Position numbers and translations under genes: made by a program. A DNA stretch of 49,578 bases from Cohnella thermotolerans DSM 17683. Lineage in GTDB: Bacteria; Bacillota; Bacilli; Paenibacillales; Paenibacillaceae. A model generated the notes under the pieces. That model was not told the origin of the DNA and made no database searches. It saw only the letters and a list, made by a program, of their open reading frames with translations. Shown one piece after another: positions 49,260-49,578 of the stretch. The stretch lies in NCBI RefSeq assembly GCF_000429825.1, contig NZ_KE386958.1, positions 1 to 49,578 on the forward strand, written 5' to 3'. Numbering within the stretch: position 1 is the stretch's first letter; every line of letters begins with the position of its first letter.

Positions 49260-49578
49260 ATTTGGGGAAGCGCCCGGGGAGGGTGTAAGTCGGGAAAATG
49301 CGGCTTGGGCCGGCTTCGGGTGAGCTTCGGGGCGGGGAGAGTCGCGTAAATGCGGCTTGGGCTCGCTTCGGGTGCGCACCATGGGCGTCGTTGGCGGTTG
49401 GATGAGCGACCGGCGATGCGATACGGAGGTGCTCCGGGCGCTTGCAAGGCGGCTGGGAGTATGCGGGTTGCCAACCGGTGCCGTTGCGGCGCCGGTTTTT
49501 GTGCATTGGCGGTGCTTGCTTGGCGCAGGCGTGCATTGGTTAGGCAGCGAATCGCCGCCTAGCCGCCACCGGGAGCGC
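49260..49578 (+). repeat. Gene-free end of window with a 52-bp-spaced direct repeat
   Basis: AAATGCGGCTTGGGC with GCTTCGGGTG after it occurs at about 49289-49322 and again at 49341-49374. Nothing else, and no supported gene, is seen up to the window end. Confidence 0.5.

Overview
The window looks like chromosome of a high-GC, low-abundance-of-AT member of the Paenibacillaceae (Paenibacillus or Cohnella type). This is inferred from the many AraC/YesN-type regulators and sugar ABC transporters without their own ATPase, strong AGGAGG ribosome sites, frequent TTG/GTG starts and Firmicutes-style terminators. No rRNA, tRNA or CRISPR array was seen.

Bases 1 to about 13,990 are a mosaic mobile region, mostly AT-rich compared with the rest. 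It holds the right end of an IS3-family element that cuts off a first tyrosine recombinase, then a second recombinase and a coiled-coil partner (Tn554 TnpB/TnpC-like). An AT-rich msrAB gene follows and is split by a GC-rich 3.0-kb transposon (DUF6431 protein, DDE transposase, AAA ATPase) whose ends and 7-bp target duplication can be read exactly. Next comes a minus-strand dabB-dabA-DUF2294-carbonic-anhydrase-like operon for inorganic carbon uptake, with a strong promoter and a terminator hairpin in its leader. The region closes with a decayed transposase and an AT-rich stretch dotted with TGTACA sites that runs straight into the middle of a second, GC-rich msrAB gene.

Bases 14,000 to 27,300 are GC-rich host DNA: an HxlR regulator, a flavin-dependent monooxygenase, a GH36 alpha-galactosidase, a decayed fosB, a small cysteine-rich protein, then a YesM/YesN two-component system, two sugar permeases and a binding lipoprotein. 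A CcpA cre-like site precedes yesM, and a GH31 glycosidase stub follows the binding protein. The set reads as an oligosaccharide (probably alpha-galactoside) sensing, uptake and cleavage locus.

Bases 27,300 to 36,000 hold a sulfonate/nitrate/taurine-type ABC transporter (minus strand, structured leader), an amidase stub, and a compact group of acyl carrier protein, AMP-forming ligase and HIT protein facing a divergent ketoacyl synthase; a 2-hydroxyacid dehydrogenase follows.

Bases 36,000 to 49,578 hold lipoprotein genes, a metallo-beta-lactamase-fold/TetR/membrane-protein operon with twin palindromic operators, a MITE-like element filled with 51-bp tandem palindromes, a promoter-fused catE-like remnant, an orphan binding protein, a methionine aminopeptidase with a TetR regulator, a tautomerase, a HAD phosphatase, and an AraC regulator divergent from a Gfo/Idh/MocA dehydrogenase plus two TIM-barrel isomerases (sugar or inositol catabolism). 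Decayed gene stubs are unusually common throughout (msrAB twice, fosB, GH31, amidase, lipoprotein, catE, hyi).
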